From CALMBW01 sp963779645 (lineage in GTDB: Bacteria; Actinomycetota; CADDZG01; WHSQ01), in NCBI GenBank assembly GCA_963779645.1, contig CAVZYX010000005.1, forward strand, positions 1,488,001 through 1,552,000: a stretch of DNA of 64,000 nucleotides, read 5' to 3'. The notes under the pieces were generated by a model. That model saw only the letters and a list, made by a program, of their open reading frames with translations. It was not told where the DNA came from and made no database searches. Position numbers and translations under genes: made by a program. Below are positions 8,083 through 16,262 of this stretch, piece by piece (the first letter of the stretch is position 1; each line of letters starts with the position of its first letter).

Positions 8083-8529
8083 ATGGCGAAAAAGACCGTT
8101 GTATCCAAGCAAACAGCAGAAGCGCGCAAGCAGCTCGGCAAAGCTGCAAAGGGAGCGAAGCAGGTAGGCAAGAAGGCTGCCGACGTCGCCCGCAAGACCG
8201 TCAAGGAGGTCTCCAAGACCCGCGACGCCAAGACGGCCAAGAAGCAGGCGGTTGCGGCGCGTGGGGCTGTGAAGTCCGCAGCGTCGGCAGGGGCGAAGCT
8301 CGCCAAGACGGCCGTCGAGACCGGGCGGAAGAATGCCAAGCTCGTTACGGGCTCGAAAGAGATGCGCAACGCCAAGGCAACGGCTAAGAAGGCGGCGGCG
8401 GCCACCAAGAAGGCGGCTTCGACCACTTCTAAGACCGCTCGCAAGCAGGCTTCGGCCGCGGTGGGGCGTGCGAAGAAGCAGGCTTCTAAAACCACCAAGA
8501 CCGTCAAGAGCAAGGCCAAGAAGCGCTAG
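8083..8529 (+). CDS. Lysine/alanine-rich histone H1-like DNA-binding protein
   Basis: A 148-residue, extremely basic protein made almost only of Lys, Ala, Thr, Ser and Arg, with repeating KKAA, AKK and SKTA-type units along its full length. This composition is that of bacterial H1-like nucleoid proteins and of the basic tail of mycobacterial HupB/HU, but here no HU-fold domain precedes it. It should bind DNA non-specifically through charge. A good ribosome site (GGAGG) lies 6 nt before the ATG at 8083. It follows the ParA-like gene, consistent with a nucleoid role. Confidence 0.8.
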   Translation: MAKKTVVSKQTAEARKQLGKAAKGAKQVGKKAADVARKTVKEVSKTRDAKTAKKQAVAARGAVKSAASAGAKLAKTAVETGRKNAKLVTGSKEMRNAKATAKKAAAATKKAASTTSKTARKQASAAVGRAKKQASKTTKTVKSKAKKR

Positions 8530-8598
8530 CGCCTCGTTCGCAGACAACTCACAAGCTGTTCGGGTCGTTAATACCTAATAAAGCGGTCCAAGCGGGCC

Positions 8599-8604
8599 GA
8601 TAAT
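8599..8604 (+). promoter_or_regulatory. -10 box GATAAT (patatin gene)
   Basis: GATAAT lies 6 nt before ATG 8611; no ribosome site is present. Confidence 0.45.
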
Positions 8605-8610
8605 TCGACT

Positions 8611-9522
8611 ATGAGCAGCGATCCGAAGAGGACGGTCTCCAGGTCGCAGTGGCTTCGGCGACTGGCCTCGCGCAGGAAAGATAAGACTGCCTTCGTGCTT
8701 TCGGGCGGGGGCCCATACGGCGCCTTGCAGGTCGGCGCCTTGAAAGCGCTCGTCGAGCGGGGTATCTACCCGGACCTCGTCGTGGGGACATCGGTCGGCT
8801 CCCTCAACGCTGCCTTCTTGGCTTTCGATCCAACCGAGCACGGCGTCGCCCGCCTCGAGTCGATCTGGCGGAGCTTGGAGGATGACGACCTCTTCCCGGG
8901 TGCTCGCTTCCGCACTTCGTGGGCTCGGTTCCTCATGAGGGGGAATCGTGTGTTCGACAACTCAGGGATCCGCAAGATGGTCCAGACCCGTCTAGGCACG
9001 GCTCGCTTCGAGGACGCTCGTGTGCCCCTGGCAGTGGTGGCTACGGACCTTGAGACGGGGGCCGAGACGCTGTTCTCCTCGGGCGACATCATCGAACCTT
9101 TGGTCGCCTCCACTGCGATGCCGGGAATCTTTCCTCCGGTTCAGATCGGATCCCGCACCTACATCGATGGGGGGGTCTCGAACCAGGTCCCGGTAGGCCC
9201 GGCCCTCGATATGGGCGCCCGCCGCGTTTTCGTTCTCAATTGCTCGGCTAGCAGTCAGCGACCCCGTCCGTTGCTCAGGCCGATCGACTTCCTCCTGCAC
9301 GCTTTCGCACTCTCTCGCTCGCAGCGGCTCGAACTCGAGATGCCGTTGTTCTCGCATCGGGCCGAGGTGACCGTTATCCCGACCCCGACACTCGATTTCA
9401 CGGTTCCCTTCACCTCGATGGCTCACACCGCGAAGCTGCTGGCGATCGGTTACGAGTTCACCGGGAAGTATCTCGATGCTCCAGCGGTGCCCTCGCAGCG
9501 CAAAGCTGCTCCGATCCTCTAG
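8611..9522 (+). CDS. Patatin-like phospholipase (RssA family)
   Basis: A 303-residue acyl hydrolase. The oxyanion loop GGGPYG lies at residues 32-37, the nucleophile is S61 in GTSVG, and the catalytic aspartate is D186 in DGG. These make the Ser-Asp dyad of patatins, which release fatty acids from phospholipids or other acyl esters. No signal peptide or TM helix is seen. The ATG at 8611 was chosen from the -10 box just upstream. A weak hairpin with a T6 run (9562-9584) follows the stop. Confidence 0.9.
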   Translation: MSSDPKRTVSRSQWLRRLASRRKDKTAFVLSGGGPYGALQVGALKALVERGIYPDLVVGTSVGSLNAAFLAFDPTEHGVARLESIWRSLEDDDLFPGARFRTSWARFLMRGNRVFDNSGIRKMVQTRLGTARFEDARVPLAVVATDLETGAETLFSSGDIIEPLVASTAMPGIFPPVQIGSRTYIDGGVSNQVPVGPALDMGARRVFVLNCSASSQRPRPLLRPIDFLLHAFALSRSQRLELEMPLFSHRAEVTVIPTPTLDFTVPFTSMAHTAKLLAIGYEFTGKYLDAPAVPSQRKAAPIL

Positions 9523-9561
9523 AAATTTTTTCGCTCCAAAATCGGACATAGCGGCGCGTTT

Positions 9562-9584
9562 CGGCTGACCGGCCGGGCTTTTTT
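9562..9584 (+). terminator. Possible weak terminator after the patatin gene
   Basis: A 4-bp CGGC/GCCG stem (9562-9565 with 9572-9575) is followed by GGC and six Ts (9579-9584). The stem is short, so this is tentative. Confidence 0.3.
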
Positions 9585-9937
9585 CCCAAACCGCAGCAGG
9601 AGCGATGCTCCCCGAAACGAAGTGTCCCCCTGTCAGAGAACGGCTTACCAGGAAGGCAACGGGGATGGACATGCAGGGGCGCTCCAACTGCGCATTTCTG
9701 TCGGGTCCTAACGACAGCTCCCTAGAGATCCCCGCCATCAAATGGTGGTTCGCAATCTCTCGGGACGTACTCGCAAAGTCTTACCGCCGCCAGAGCAACC
9801 CAGTTAGGCAGCCGGCGATGTGTTACCGCACACCCACCTTTTCTTCACCGCTTCGCCAAGGTCAGTAACCACTTTCCAAGGACAACCGAATAACGGCGCC
9901 AGTAACCCCCATCCACCTCCTCCCACTGGCACCTACC
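9585..9937 (+). other. Gene-free stretch with local hairpins, possible non-coding RNA
   Basis: About 350 bases between a weak and a strong terminator. No open frame here has a ribosome site, -10 box or protein-like composition. Hairpins are visible: CTGTCG/CGACAG (9698-9703 with 9712-9717), and CGCCAT/ATGGTG (9733-9738 with 9742-9747) enclosed by GAGAT/ATCTC (9725-9729 with 9755-9759). It does not match RNase P RNA, tmRNA, SRP RNA or any riboswitch I know. It could be an unidentified structured RNA or plain spacer. Confidence 0.3.
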
Positions 9938-9971
9938 GAGAAAGGCCCCTCACCCACCGGGGGCCTTTCTC
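9938..9971 (+). terminator. Strong rho-independent terminator
   Basis: A perfect 12-bp stem (GAGAAAGGCCCC at 9938-9949 pairing with 9960-9971) with a 10-nt loop, followed by TTTG. The A-rich left arm means it could work on both strands. It ends whatever is transcribed from the gene-free region and isolates the dodecin operon at 10026. Confidence 0.85.
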
Positions 9972-10025
9972 TTTGTGCCTGGTAGCTCCTCATAGGATGG
10001 GCGCTCTCAACACAAGGGGGGTCCT

Positions 10026-10235
10026 ATGCCTGTCGAGAAATCCATCGATCTGACCGCAACCGCTCCCTCGATCGACGCGGCCGTTGCCGAGGCCATCGAT
10101 CGAGCGAGCCTCACGCTTCAGGGCATCACCTCGTTCGAGGTCGAGAGGATCGAGGGTCTCGTCTCTAACGGCGAGATCTTGTTCAAGGTGCTCGTGAGGG
10201 TCACTTTCGAGATCAAAGAGCGCGTCCACGAGTAG
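10026..10235 (+). CDS. Dodecin family protein, flavin-stacking Trp absent
   Basis: A 69-residue protein with the dodecin pattern: short N-terminal strand, one amphipathic helix (residues 14-31), then two long strands containing SFEVERIEG and FEIKERV. Dodecins form hollow 12-mers that store flavins or CoA. The tryptophan that sandwiches the flavin, normally in a WFEV-like position, is Ser36 here. Flavin binding is therefore in doubt; it may be one of the flavin-poor or CoA-binding versions. An MBL-fold gene starts 4 nt after its stop. Confidence 0.8.
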   Translation: MPVEKSIDLTATAPSIDAAVAEAIDRASLTLQGITSFEVERIEGLVSNGEILFKVLVRVTFEIKERVHE

Positions 10236-10238
10236 ACA

Positions 10239-11276
10239 TTGAGCCCCACGGAGTTACTCAAGCGTAGAGAGCCCGCGCCCGGGGTCTTTCGTCTCGTCCT
10301 TCCTTTACCGTTCCCCGGTCTCGATGAGGTCAACGCTTACCTGCTTGCCGATGAAGGGGGCTCGACGCTCATCGATTGCGGCATGTTGCTCCCGGACGAC
10401 GAGGAGAGTGATCGGGGATACGGGCATCTGGTCGCGTCCCTGAAGCTCTGCGATCACGAACCAGCGGACATCACGCGTCTGATCCTTACGCACACGCATA
10501 TCGACCACTACGGACTTGCGGGTCGCCTCAAGGAGGAGACCGGGTGCAGTGTTTGGATCCACAAAGCGGGCGACGAGGAACTCGAGATCCTGAGGGATCC
10601 CGACAAGATCGCGGGGGACCTGCGCGAGACGTACCGCGACCACGGCGTCAAGGAAGAAGAACTCAACGAGCTCACGAGCTACGAGGATTGGCGACGTTTC
10701 GTGCACTCGATCATCGACGCTGACACCTGGCTCGAAGGTGACGAGGTCATCGACGTCGGGGGACGGTCGTGGGAGTTCGTCTACACCCCGGGGCACGCGC
10801 TCTCGCACATCTGTTTCTTCGACAGGAAAGCGTCTCTCCTAATCTCGGGAGACCACCTGTTGGGGAGCATCACGCCTCACATCGATTTCCGTCGGGGCAG
10901 CGGCGACCCGCTGGGGCAGTTCCTGGAGTCCCTCGAGAAGGTCGAGAAGTTGGGGGCCGAGACGGTCCTACCCGGCCATCACCGTCCCTTCCTCGGCGGA
11001 GCCGAACGGGCTCGTGCCACCCTGCGCCACCACGAACGACGGCTTGGAGCCATCCTTCAGGTCGTGCGCCGGCAGGCTTGCACCGCCGACGAGATAACGG
11101 AAGCGATCTTCGGACGAACGTTGCTCCATTTCCAGAAACGTCTGGCCTTGGGAGAAGCCCTCGCCCACATCCATTACCTGAGGTTGCGCGGGGAGATCGA
11201 ACGCATCTCCGAGGATGACGGTGTGCTTCGCTACCGAAAGGTGTCAAGGAGACCCGTCGAGGAAGTCCCCGAGTGA
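10239..11276 (+). CDS. Metallo-beta-lactamase fold hydrolase (LACTB2-like)
   Basis: A 345-residue protein. HTHIDH at 85-90 is the HxHxDH dinuclear zinc motif, and further ligands are in GHALSH, SGDHLLG and GHHRP. The last 90 residues after the core resemble a helical/winged C-terminal domain, as in LACTB2/RNase Z-like or glyoxalase-II-related hydrolases; the substrate is unknown. TTG start at 10239 directly after dodecin; its stop overlaps the hutI start (GTGA), so it is in the hutI transcript and might act on a related metabolite, though that is only inference. Confidence 0.85.
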   Translation: MSPTELLKRREPAPGVFRLVLPLPFPGLDEVNAYLLADEGGSTLIDCGMLLPDDEESDRGYGHLVASLKLCDHEPADITRLILTHTHIDHYGLAGRLKEETGCSVWIHKAGDEELEILRDPDKIAGDLRETYRDHGVKEEELNELTSYEDWRRFVHSIIDADTWLEGDEVIDVGGRSWEFVYTPGHALSHICFFDRKASLLISGDHLLGSITPHIDFRRGSGDPLGQFLESLEKVEKLGAETVLPGHHRPFLGGAERARATLRHHERRLGAILQVVRRQACTADEITEAIFGRTLLHFQKRLALGEALAHIHYLRLRGEIERISEDDGVLRYRKVSRRPVEEVPE

Positions 11277-12523
11277 CCCTGTCTATCACTGGGGCTTCAC
11301 GGATCGTTAGTCCAGCAGGTTCGGGCCCGGTGCGCGGTGCCGCCATGTCCGACCTCGAGGAGTTCACCGACGCGGGAGTCGTGTGTCAGGGGGACCGGAT
11401 CTCGTCAGTTGGCACGGTGTCGTCAGGTCACCTGTCCTTCGATGCGTTCGGCTGCACGGTCATCCCCGGCTTCGTCGATTGTCACACCCACCTTCCCTTC
11501 TTCGGCTGGCGCGCCGACGAGGATGCTGCCCGGTTGTCGGGCGTGCGTTACGAGACACTTCATCGCGAAGAGGGCGGGATCTATCGCTCCCAGAAGCTCC
11601 TTGCCGAGGCGCCCGACGACGACGTCATCGATTTCGGTGTCACCCAGGCAGCCGCGATGCTCCGCCGTGGCACGACGACGTTCGAGATGAAGTCTGGCTA
11701 CGGGCTGGGCATCGACGCGGACCTCCGACAACTTCGGCTTGCTCGATCGATCGCGGAGAAAGCCTCTCAGAAGACTTCGGCGACATGCCTCGCGGCACAC
11801 GCGGTGCCCCAGGGTTACACCGAGGGCCAGTGGGTCGGTGAAGCAGCGGAGAAGTTGTTGCCCGTTGCTGCGAAGGAAGGCCTGTGCAGTGCGGTCGACA
11901 TCTTCGTCGAGACGATCGCCTTCGCCCTCGAACACGCGGCGCGGCTCGCCGAGAAGGCGAAGGAACTCGGCCTCGCCATGCGGATGCACGCGGATCAGCT
12001 CGAGAACGGCCAGGCGGCGGCCTTCGCCGCGCGCTGGGGATTCCGCTCCGCAGACCATCTCAATCACACATCGCTCGATGCCGTCGACGATCTCGCGGGC
12101 AGCGACACAGCTGCGGTCTTGTTACCCGCCGCTACGTTCACTCTCAAGCAGGCGAAGAAACCACCGGCGCGCGACCTGGTCGAGGCCGGTGCGATCGTTG
12201 CGCTGGGAAGTGACTTCAACCCGGGAACCGCCCCCATCCAGTCGATGCAGCTGGTGATGGCTCTGGCGTGCCGCACTTATGGACTCCACCCCGCCGAGGC
12301 GCTGACGGCCGCGACCGCCAACGGTGCTTACGTGCTGGGGTTGGAGGACGAAGTGGGCCGCATCCGCGAGGGCATGCGGGCCGACCTCGTGATCCTCGAC
12401 GCTCCTAGTTTCGACCATCTCACCTACCGCCCCGATGCCGACCTCGTCCTGGCAGTCGTGTGCGGCGGCGAGATCGTCTACGTCAACGAGCGAGCTGAGG
12501 GGCGGCTGAGCGAGCGCTCCTGA
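11273..12523 (+). CDS. hutI: Imidazolonepropionase
   Basis: A 416-residue amidohydrolase that opens 4-imidazolone-5-propanoate to N-formimino-L-glutamate, the third step of histidine breakdown. The metal-binding HTH motif is at residues 71-73, the substrate loop FEMKSGYGL at about 138-145, then HAVP, MHADQ and GSDFNPG, the metal and catalytic residues typical of HutI. GTG at 11273 overlaps the upstream stop. It converges on hutH, with 25 nt between the two stops. Confidence 0.93.
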   Translation: MTLSITGASRIVSPAGSGPVRGAAMSDLEEFTDAGVVCQGDRISSVGTVSSGHLSFDAFGCTVIPGFVDCHTHLPFFGWRADEDAARLSGVRYETLHREEGGIYRSQKLLAEAPDDDVIDFGVTQAAAMLRRGTTTFEMKSGYGLGIDADLRQLRLARSIAEKASQKTSATCLAAHAVPQGYTEGQWVGEAAEKLLPVAAKEGLCSAVDIFVETIAFALEHAARLAEKAKELGLAMRMHADQLENGQAAAFAARWGFRSADHLNHTSLDAVDDLAGSDTAAVLLPAATFTLKQAKKPPARDLVEAGAIVALGSDFNPGTAPIQSMQLVMALACRTYGLHPAEALTAATANGAYVLGLEDEVGRIREGMRADLVILDAPSFDHLTYRPDADLVLAVVCGGEIVYVNERAEGRLSERS

Positions 12524-12548
12524 CTTTGCAGGAGCACTACTTTGGGAT

Positions 12549-14078
12549 CTAGGTCAAGGGACCGATCGCGGCGGAGACCGCATCGAGAAGGCCCCCATCG
12601 GCCATCAGCCGGCGAACCGTCGAGATATCGCCGCTCATTGGGCGGTCTTCTTCGAGGGTCGGAGAAACCTCTCGGATCGACGCGAGAGCGGCCCCCGTTC
12701 CGGGGGCCGGCTGCAACGGTGCTCGCAGGTCGAGACCTTGCGCGGCCGCCAGCAGCTCGATAGCCACAGCGTGTTCCGAGTTCGCAAGGATCGAGATCGC
12801 TTTGCGTGCTGAGGTTGCCCCCATGCTCACGTGGTCTTCCTGACCTGCGGAGGTTGGTATCGAATCCGACGAGGCTGGGAAGCAGAGGCTCCGGCTCTCG
12901 CTTACAAGCGACGCGGCTGTGTACTGCGCAAGCATGAATCCGGAGCGACGACCGGGGTCGCGCGTGAGGAAGGCAGGCAGACCGTTGCTGAACTCGGGAT
13001 CTACCAAACGAGCAACGCGCCGCTCCGAGATCGTTCCGAAACCGGTTAGGCACAGTCCCAGGTGGTCGAGCGCGAGACCCAGGGCTTCACCGTGGAAGTT
13101 GCCACCCGACCGTAGTTCGCCGAGGGAGACGATCACCGATGGATTGTCGATCGCCGAATCGAGCTCTGCTTGCAGGGTCGAGCGCACATACGCGATCGCA
13201 TCGCGATAGGCGCCGTGCACCTGGGGCATACATCGAAGCGAATAGGCGTCCTGCACGAGGTGGTCGCTGTGGCGATGCGAGGCGACGATCCCGCTTCCGT
13301 CCAACAATGTTCGGAGGTTGGCGGCGACCGACAACGGCCCCGGATGCTTACGCAGAGACACGATCTCGTCTGCGAAGGCCTGATCGGTACCCAGACAGGC
13401 CTCCAATGTCATCGCTCCGGCGATGTCGGCGATCGTGGCGAGTCGCTCGGCCCTGGTGCATGCCAGGATGCCCATCGCCAGCATGCCTTCGGTTCCATTG
13501 ACCAGCGCAAGGCCCTCTTTGTAGGAGAGTTCAAGCGGGTCGATACCACTGGCCCGAAGCACTTCGCTCGCGGGCCCGACTACGCCATCTTTCTCGACAA
13601 GTCCCTCGCCGATCAGCGGTAGCGCGAGGTGAGCGAGAAGTGCGAGATCACCCGATGCTCCCAACGATCCTTGACAGGGAACCACCGGATGGATCCCCGC
13701 GTTGAGGAACCGCACGAAGCCCTCAACCAGGTCGAAGCGGACGCCTGAGATCCCGAACGCGAATGTTCGTGCGCGGAGCAGCATCATCCCTCTAACGACT
13801 TCGCGGGCCAGCGGGTCGCCAACCGCGGTGGCGTGGGACCGCACGATGTCGTGTTGGAGCTTCAAAGCCTCGTCGCTGGCGATCCGCACATTGGACAGAC
13901 CGCCGAACCCGGTCGTTACCCCGTAGACGGTCTCTCCTGACGCCACGGCATCTTCGACGACCCGGAGCGCAGGCTCCATCCGAGCCACCACATCCGAGGA
14001 GATCCCAACCGTCGCACCGCCGACCGCTACGGCGAAGACGTCTTCGAACGTGAGGCGTGGCCCGATCGTTACTGGCAT
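12549..14078 (-). CDS. hutH: Histidine ammonia-lyase
   Basis: A 509-residue enzyme that converts L-histidine to urocanate and ammonia. The MIO prosthetic group forms from A141-S142-G143 (GSLGASGDL). The catalytic Y52 lies in YGVTTGFGG. Length and order match the HAL family. Start ATG at 14078; TAGGGT lies 7 nt upstream. It diverges from the hutF-like gene with only 53 bp between the start codons. Confidence 0.95.
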   Translation of the reverse strand: MPVTIGPRLTFEDVFAVAVGGATVGISSDVVARMEPALRVVEDAVASGETVYGVTTGFGGLSNVRIASDEALKLQHDIVRSHATAVGDPLAREVVRGMMLLRARTFAFGISGVRFDLVEGFVRFLNAGIHPVVPCQGSLGASGDLALLAHLALPLIGEGLVEKDGVVGPASEVLRASGIDPLELSYKEGLALVNGTEGMLAMGILACTRAERLATIADIAGAMTLEACLGTDQAFADEIVSLRKHPGPLSVAANLRTLLDGSGIVASHRHSDHLVQDAYSLRCMPQVHGAYRDAIAYVRSTLQAELDSAIDNPSVIVSLGELRSGGNFHGEALGLALDHLGLCLTGFGTISERRVARLVDPEFSNGLPAFLTRDPGRRSGFMLAQYTAASLVSESRSLCFPASSDSIPTSAGQEDHVSMGATSARKAISILANSEHAVAIELLAAAQGLDLRAPLQPAPGTGAALASIREVSPTLEEDRPMSGDISTVRRLMADGGLLDAVSAAIGPLT

Positions 14079-14085
14079 GCGGGCA

Positions 14086-14091
14086 ACCCTA
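14086..14091 (-). promoter_or_regulatory. -10 box TAGGGT (hutH)
   Basis: On the minus strand TAGGGT lies 7 nt before the hutH ATG at 14078, with no ribosome site. It faces the hutF-like promoter across a 53-bp gap, so one regulator site could control both. Confidence 0.5.
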
Positions 14092-14118
14092 ATCGCAGCA
14101 TGAAACCCAGGCCCCCGG

Positions 14119-14124
14119 TAGCGT
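14119..14124 (+). promoter_or_regulatory. -10 box TAGCGT (hutF-like gene)
   Basis: TAGCGT lies 7 nt before the GTG at 14132. This spacing is the reason GTG 14132 is preferred over the GTG at 14123. Confidence 0.45.
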
Positions 14125-14131
14125 GCGGGGC

Positions 14132-15448
14132 GTGACTCGTGTCCTCAAGGCCTCGCTCATCTGGACCGGCGAAGACTTCGCCGAGGGCCGCGCTCTCGTC
14201 CTTGAGGGATCGACGATCGGGGGTGTTATCGCCTTGAGCGATGTCCCCAAGGACCTTGCGGTCGAGGATTGGGGGGAGGTTGCCCTGATGCCGGGGACGG
14301 TGAACGCGCATGGGCACGCGTTCCAGAACCTCTTCAAGGGTTTCGCCGACGACCGATCGTTCGATTCGTGGCGCGATGACGTTCTCTACCCATACTCCGA
14401 AGATCTCTCCGGGGACGACATCTACACGGGGGCCGCCTTTGCTTTCGCGGAGGCGCTGCTGGCGGGAGTCACCACAACGGTCGACTTCTTCTACTTGCAC
14501 GACGATGGCAACTCGAACGCGCGGCAAGTGATCCAAGCCGCGAATGATGTCGGTGTCCGGCTGGTCTTGGCGCGCACCTTCTACGACGTAGATGCACCCA
14601 CGAAAGCGCCCGCGCGTTACCGGGAACCAGCCGAACTGGCTGCCGAACGAACGCTCGAACTCGCTAATACACACAAAGATGACGCGCTCATCTCCGTACA
14701 GCCGGCGCCGCATTCTCTGCACGCAGCTGCCCCCGACACGATCCGCACGGCCCTGGAAGTCGCACGGGAACTGGATACCCCTTGCCATCTCCATCTCGCC
14801 GAGGCTTCCTACGAGGTCGATCAGGTGAAGGAGCGCTACGGAACGACGCCGGTTCGGCTCCTCGAACGCGAGGGATTACTCGACCCTCGGCTCGTGACGA
14901 TCCACTCGGTGTGGATAGACGAGACCGAGATCGATCTGCTTGCCGAAAGTGGGGCAGCGGTGGTGCATTGTCCGGGAGCCAATGCATTCCTTGGAGACGG
15001 AATCGCGAAAGTGCCCGAGATGCTGAGGCGTGGTGTGCGGATCGCTCTCGGCCCCGATGGCGGCTGCGCGAACAATCGCCAGAGTGTTTTCGATGAGATG
15101 CGAACTGCCGGACTGATGGCGAAGGCAAGACTTACAGATGGTTCCGCACTCGACGCTCCGAGCACCTTCTCGATGGGGACCAGGGGAGGAGGAGACATCC
15201 TCGGACTCCCCGTCGGAACGTTCGAGGCAAGTGCACATGCGGACCTCGTTGCCCTCGACCTCAACGATCTTTCTCTGCAACCTCAGGGGAATCTAGTGCG
15301 GAGCATCGTGAACTCGATGCAACCCACTGCCATCGCCAAAGTGATGGTCGCCGGCGAAGTTGTGGTCGAAAGCGGCAGGCTGACCAAGCTCGATCAGAGC
15401 GAGCTCGTGGCACGGATCCGCACCACGACTGACCGCTGGAGCCGCTGA
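14132..15448 (+). CDS. hutF: Amidohydrolase, probable formimidoylglutamate deiminase
   Basis: A 438-residue amidohydrolase. H60 and H62 (AHGHAFQ) are the first metal ligands. The AHGHAFQN-LFKG region, the FFYLHDD segment, PHSLHAA and HLHLAEA resemble HutF, which deaminates N-formimino-L-glutamate to N-formyl-L-glutamate. It diverges from hutH, which supports this. A guanine- or S-adenosylhomocysteine-deaminase-like function is the main alternative. No hutG deformylase follows in this window. Confidence 0.65.
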   Translation: MTRVLKASLIWTGEDFAEGRALVLEGSTIGGVIALSDVPKDLAVEDWGEVALMPGTVNAHGHAFQNLFKGFADDRSFDSWRDDVLYPYSEDLSGDDIYTGAAFAFAEALLAGVTTTVDFFYLHDDGNSNARQVIQAANDVGVRLVLARTFYDVDAPTKAPARYREPAELAAERTLELANTHKDDALISVQPAPHSLHAAAPDTIRTALEVARELDTPCHLHLAEASYEVDQVKERYGTTPVRLLEREGLLDPRLVTIHSVWIDETEIDLLAESGAAVVHCPGANAFLGDGIAKVPEMLRRGVRIALGPDGGCANNRQSVFDEMRTAGLMAKARLTDGSALDAPSTFSMGTRGGGDILGLPVGTFEASAHADLVALDLNDLSLQPQGNLVRSIVNSMQPTAIAKVMVAGEVVVESGRLTKLDQSELVARIRTTTDRWSR

Positions 15449-15566
15449 CCCCTTTGTAGCGTTTCAGGCATTTTGCGTACTGGCTCAAGTCGTAGATTGA
15501 TGGTTCCGTAACTAGGTGAGGGGGCTCTCTCGAGAGCTCGACGTTCTATGGGGAGGCGCCGAAGTT

Positions 15567-16262
15567 TTGCATCCGGGCAGTGTGTTGAGAAAGGTCGGCC
15601 TCGGCCTGGTCATCGGGCTGCTGGCTAGTCCTCTGAGAGCGCTGGCTCAAGGCGATCCTCAACCGACACCCTCGCCCTCGGTGACAGTTTCCGTGTCGCC
15701 TTCTCCTCACGGATGCGCGCTACCTCCGCAACCGACGCCAACCGAAGTAACCCCGTCGCCTCGGCCGACGGTTTGTCCGACGCCGAGCCCTTTACCCGGC
15801 GATGATCTCGGCCCTCGCCCCTACGGCCTCAGTGGTCTGAAGTCGATGTTCGGCCGACGTTGCAACTCCAGGGCCAACGATGCGCGGACCTTTTTCCCGA
15901 ACACGTGGGGCCGCGGCACCGACGGGTACGTCTACTACCATTCGAAGCTCTTCGACAAGGTGACCGGCGACGTTCTCGCCCCTCTGCTCGAGGCCGGTGC
16001 CGACCAGGCGTTCGACTACGGCATCTGGGGTTATTCGTGTCGGATCAAGACCGGTGGATCCTCGTGGTCGGTGCATTCATGGGGTGCCGCGATCGACACG
16101 AACACGTTGCGCAATCCGTTCGGCCAGACGTACTGGATCGGCAAGGGTGCCGACCGAAGGAACTATCGGCGCACGATCCCCGACGCGTACATGAACGAGG
16201 ACTTCTACTGGGGGATCAACTTCAACGACCCGATGCACTTCCAATACGTGGACGGTTACTGA
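15567..16262 (+). CDS. Secreted M15 (VanY/D-Ala-D-Ala carboxypeptidase-like) peptidase
   Basis: About 231 residues from TTG 15567, with GGGGAGG 10 nt upstream; GTG 15516 or 15582 are alternatives. A Sec signal peptide ends near ALAQ. A Pro/Thr/Ser-rich linker follows, then a catalytic domain with SVHSWGAAID (the H-x6-D zinc ligands) and DPMHFQY (third histidine). This is the M15 zinc peptidase signature, expected to trim peptidoglycan stem peptides outside the membrane. The linker suggests surface display. The downstream gene starts inside its stop (TGATG). Confidence 0.8.
   Translation: MHPGSVLRKVGLGLVIGLLASPLRALAQGDPQPTPSPSVTVSVSPSPHGCALPPQPTPTEVTPSPRPTVCPTPSPLPGDDLGPRPYGLSGLKSMFGRRCNSRANDARTFFPNTWGRGTDGYVYYHSKLFDKVTGDVLAPLLEAGADQAFDYGIWGYSCRIKTGGSSWSVHSWGAAIDTNTLRNPFGQTYWIGKGADRRNYRRTIPDAYMNEDFYWGINFNDPMHFQYVDGY

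Noticed and set aside
15449..15566. Possible riboswitch ahead of the M15 peptidase gene (ydaO-type is common before such genes)
   Set aside because: I could not find the conserved cores of ydaO, GEMM or other riboswitches, only a short CTCTCGAGAG palindrome.
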